Made by a program: the position numbers and the translations under genes. DNA of 64,000 nucleotides. Source: Opisthocomus hoazin. Taxonomy: Eukaryota > Chordata > Aves > Opisthocomiformes > Opisthocomidae. How positions within the stretch are numbered: the first letter of the stretch is position 1; each line of letters begins with the position of its first letter. Shown piece by piece: positions 63,201 to 64,000 of the stretch. A model generated the notes under the pieces. The model ran no database searches and had not been told where the DNA came from. It saw nothing but the letters and a program-made list of their open reading frames with translations. The stretch covers positions 23,182,810 to 23,246,809 of the forward strand of contig NC_134414.1 of the NCBI RefSeq assembly GCF_030867145.1, read 5' to 3'.

Positions 63201-64000
63201 CGGTCTGCCCCACACAGCCACTCTCTAACCTCTTCAATAAAAACCTTTTATTAATAGGAAGGAGGCAACCTGGCTGTTTATGTGCCTAAAAATATGCTCT
63301 AAACCAAATTCCTCTGTGTGTGTGTGTTTTTAAAGCTGTGATTGCTCTTCTGGCTCCTAATAAATGTAATGAGCGATATCATGTTTATTAAAAACATTTT
63401 GTCTTCAGAGTGCCAGTTGTAATTGAAATGACTGGGGAAAACAAGTAACAAACTCAGAATTATGATTTTTGTTTATTGGAATATGAGGGAGAGAAAGTAC
63501 AGCACTATTTGAGGACACAAAGGTAGAAATCTGAACAAGTTAGCACGCAAAAAAAGGTGTTTACAACAAAATGGAAAAAAAAAGTATTTCTGAGTGCATA
63601 ATCAAAGTTGTCTTAGAAGTGCTAGTTAAATATATCCCTGAAAGAGAACATGAGTTAGTAACCTCTGGCAGCTAGTACATTGTAACAGATTTTCTTTCAA
63701 GGAAAAAAAGCTGTTTTGGGAGTGCAGGTAGAGATCACACGGTGCTTTGCCAAAATAGCACCTGAGGTCTTAGGTTTAAAAGGCAAGTGTTGAGAAACTG
63801 GCTAAAACCTGGACCTGCTACCAACGACTGGTAAGTTGCAGTCACTCCAGAGAAAAGTCAGGGGGAGGGACAGAGGAGTAAGATAAGAAATGTTTAATGT
63901 TTTACTCTTATGAGGATTCTTGCAAACTCATCTTTGGCACTGAAGACCAAAGATAACAGAGAGACACAGAAACAGACATCGAAGTGGATTCCAGCTTTCC
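60291..64000. other. Intergenic, no gene recognised
   Basis: AT-rich, low-repeat DNA. Contains a short (TG)n run at 63315-63327. No exon-like frame with recognisable protein similarity was seen on either strand. Confidence 0.5.
63315..63327. repeat. (TG)6 microsatellite
   Basis: Six and a half uninterrupted TG units on the plus strand, followed by a T run. Confidence 0.9.

Overview
The window looks like nuclear DNA of a bird. Every clearly recognisable interspersed repeat is a CR1 LINE (eight-base ATTCTATG-type 3' ends, 5' truncation), repeat density is low, and no mammalian SINE or L1 is visible. A non-avian reptile is less likely because CR1 would be expected to be denser. There are no operons or bacterial features. 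Almost all open frames here are chance frames in non-coding DNA.

The only host protein-coding gene I can support is a beta connexin on the minus strand with a single coding exon (CDS 16244-17032, 262 aa). Its length and C-terminal tail identify it as GJB6 (connexin 30). Around it a plausible transcription unit can be drawn on the minus strand. A GC-rich CpG island lies at about 24.9-26.1 kb, with a GC box next to a TTAAAA box (25867-25879). A short non-coding first exon would end at a consensus donor at 25697/25696, followed by an intron of about 8.6 kb. A strong acceptor at 17055/17054 leaves exactly 22 nt of 5' UTR before the ATG. A 3' UTR of about 1 kb ends at an AATAAA signal at 15241-15246. 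The acceptor position matches the intron position known from the human paralogue GJB2.

Region by region: 1-15.2 kb is downstream intergenic DNA, with a second unassigned CpG-rich block near 12.2-12.6 kb. 15.2-25.85 kb is the GJB6 unit. 25.85-64 kb is a gene desert upstream of GJB6. The desert carries the CpG island's upstream flank with a 63-bp near-perfect palindrome, seven CR1 copies, a diverged 29-bp minisatellite (30575-30690) and pyrimidine-skewed stretches. The CR1 copies are at 26.8 kb (-), 27.2 kb (-), 40.07-42.35 kb (+, long and young), 47.2 kb (-), 50.1-51.16 kb (+), 56.34 kb (+) and 59.7-60.3 kb (-). In mammals the corresponding desert, between GJB6 and CRYL1, holds distal control elements for the GJB2/GJB6 pair. 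I see neither CRYL1 exons nor a GJB2 coding exon in this window.

The most unusual signals are (i) the young CR1 at 40.07 kb, whose 5' end is joined directly to an internal piece of tRNA-Asp(GUC), suggesting a template switch during reverse transcription, and (ii) the long GC-rich palindrome a few hundred bases upstream of the predicted GJB6 start site.
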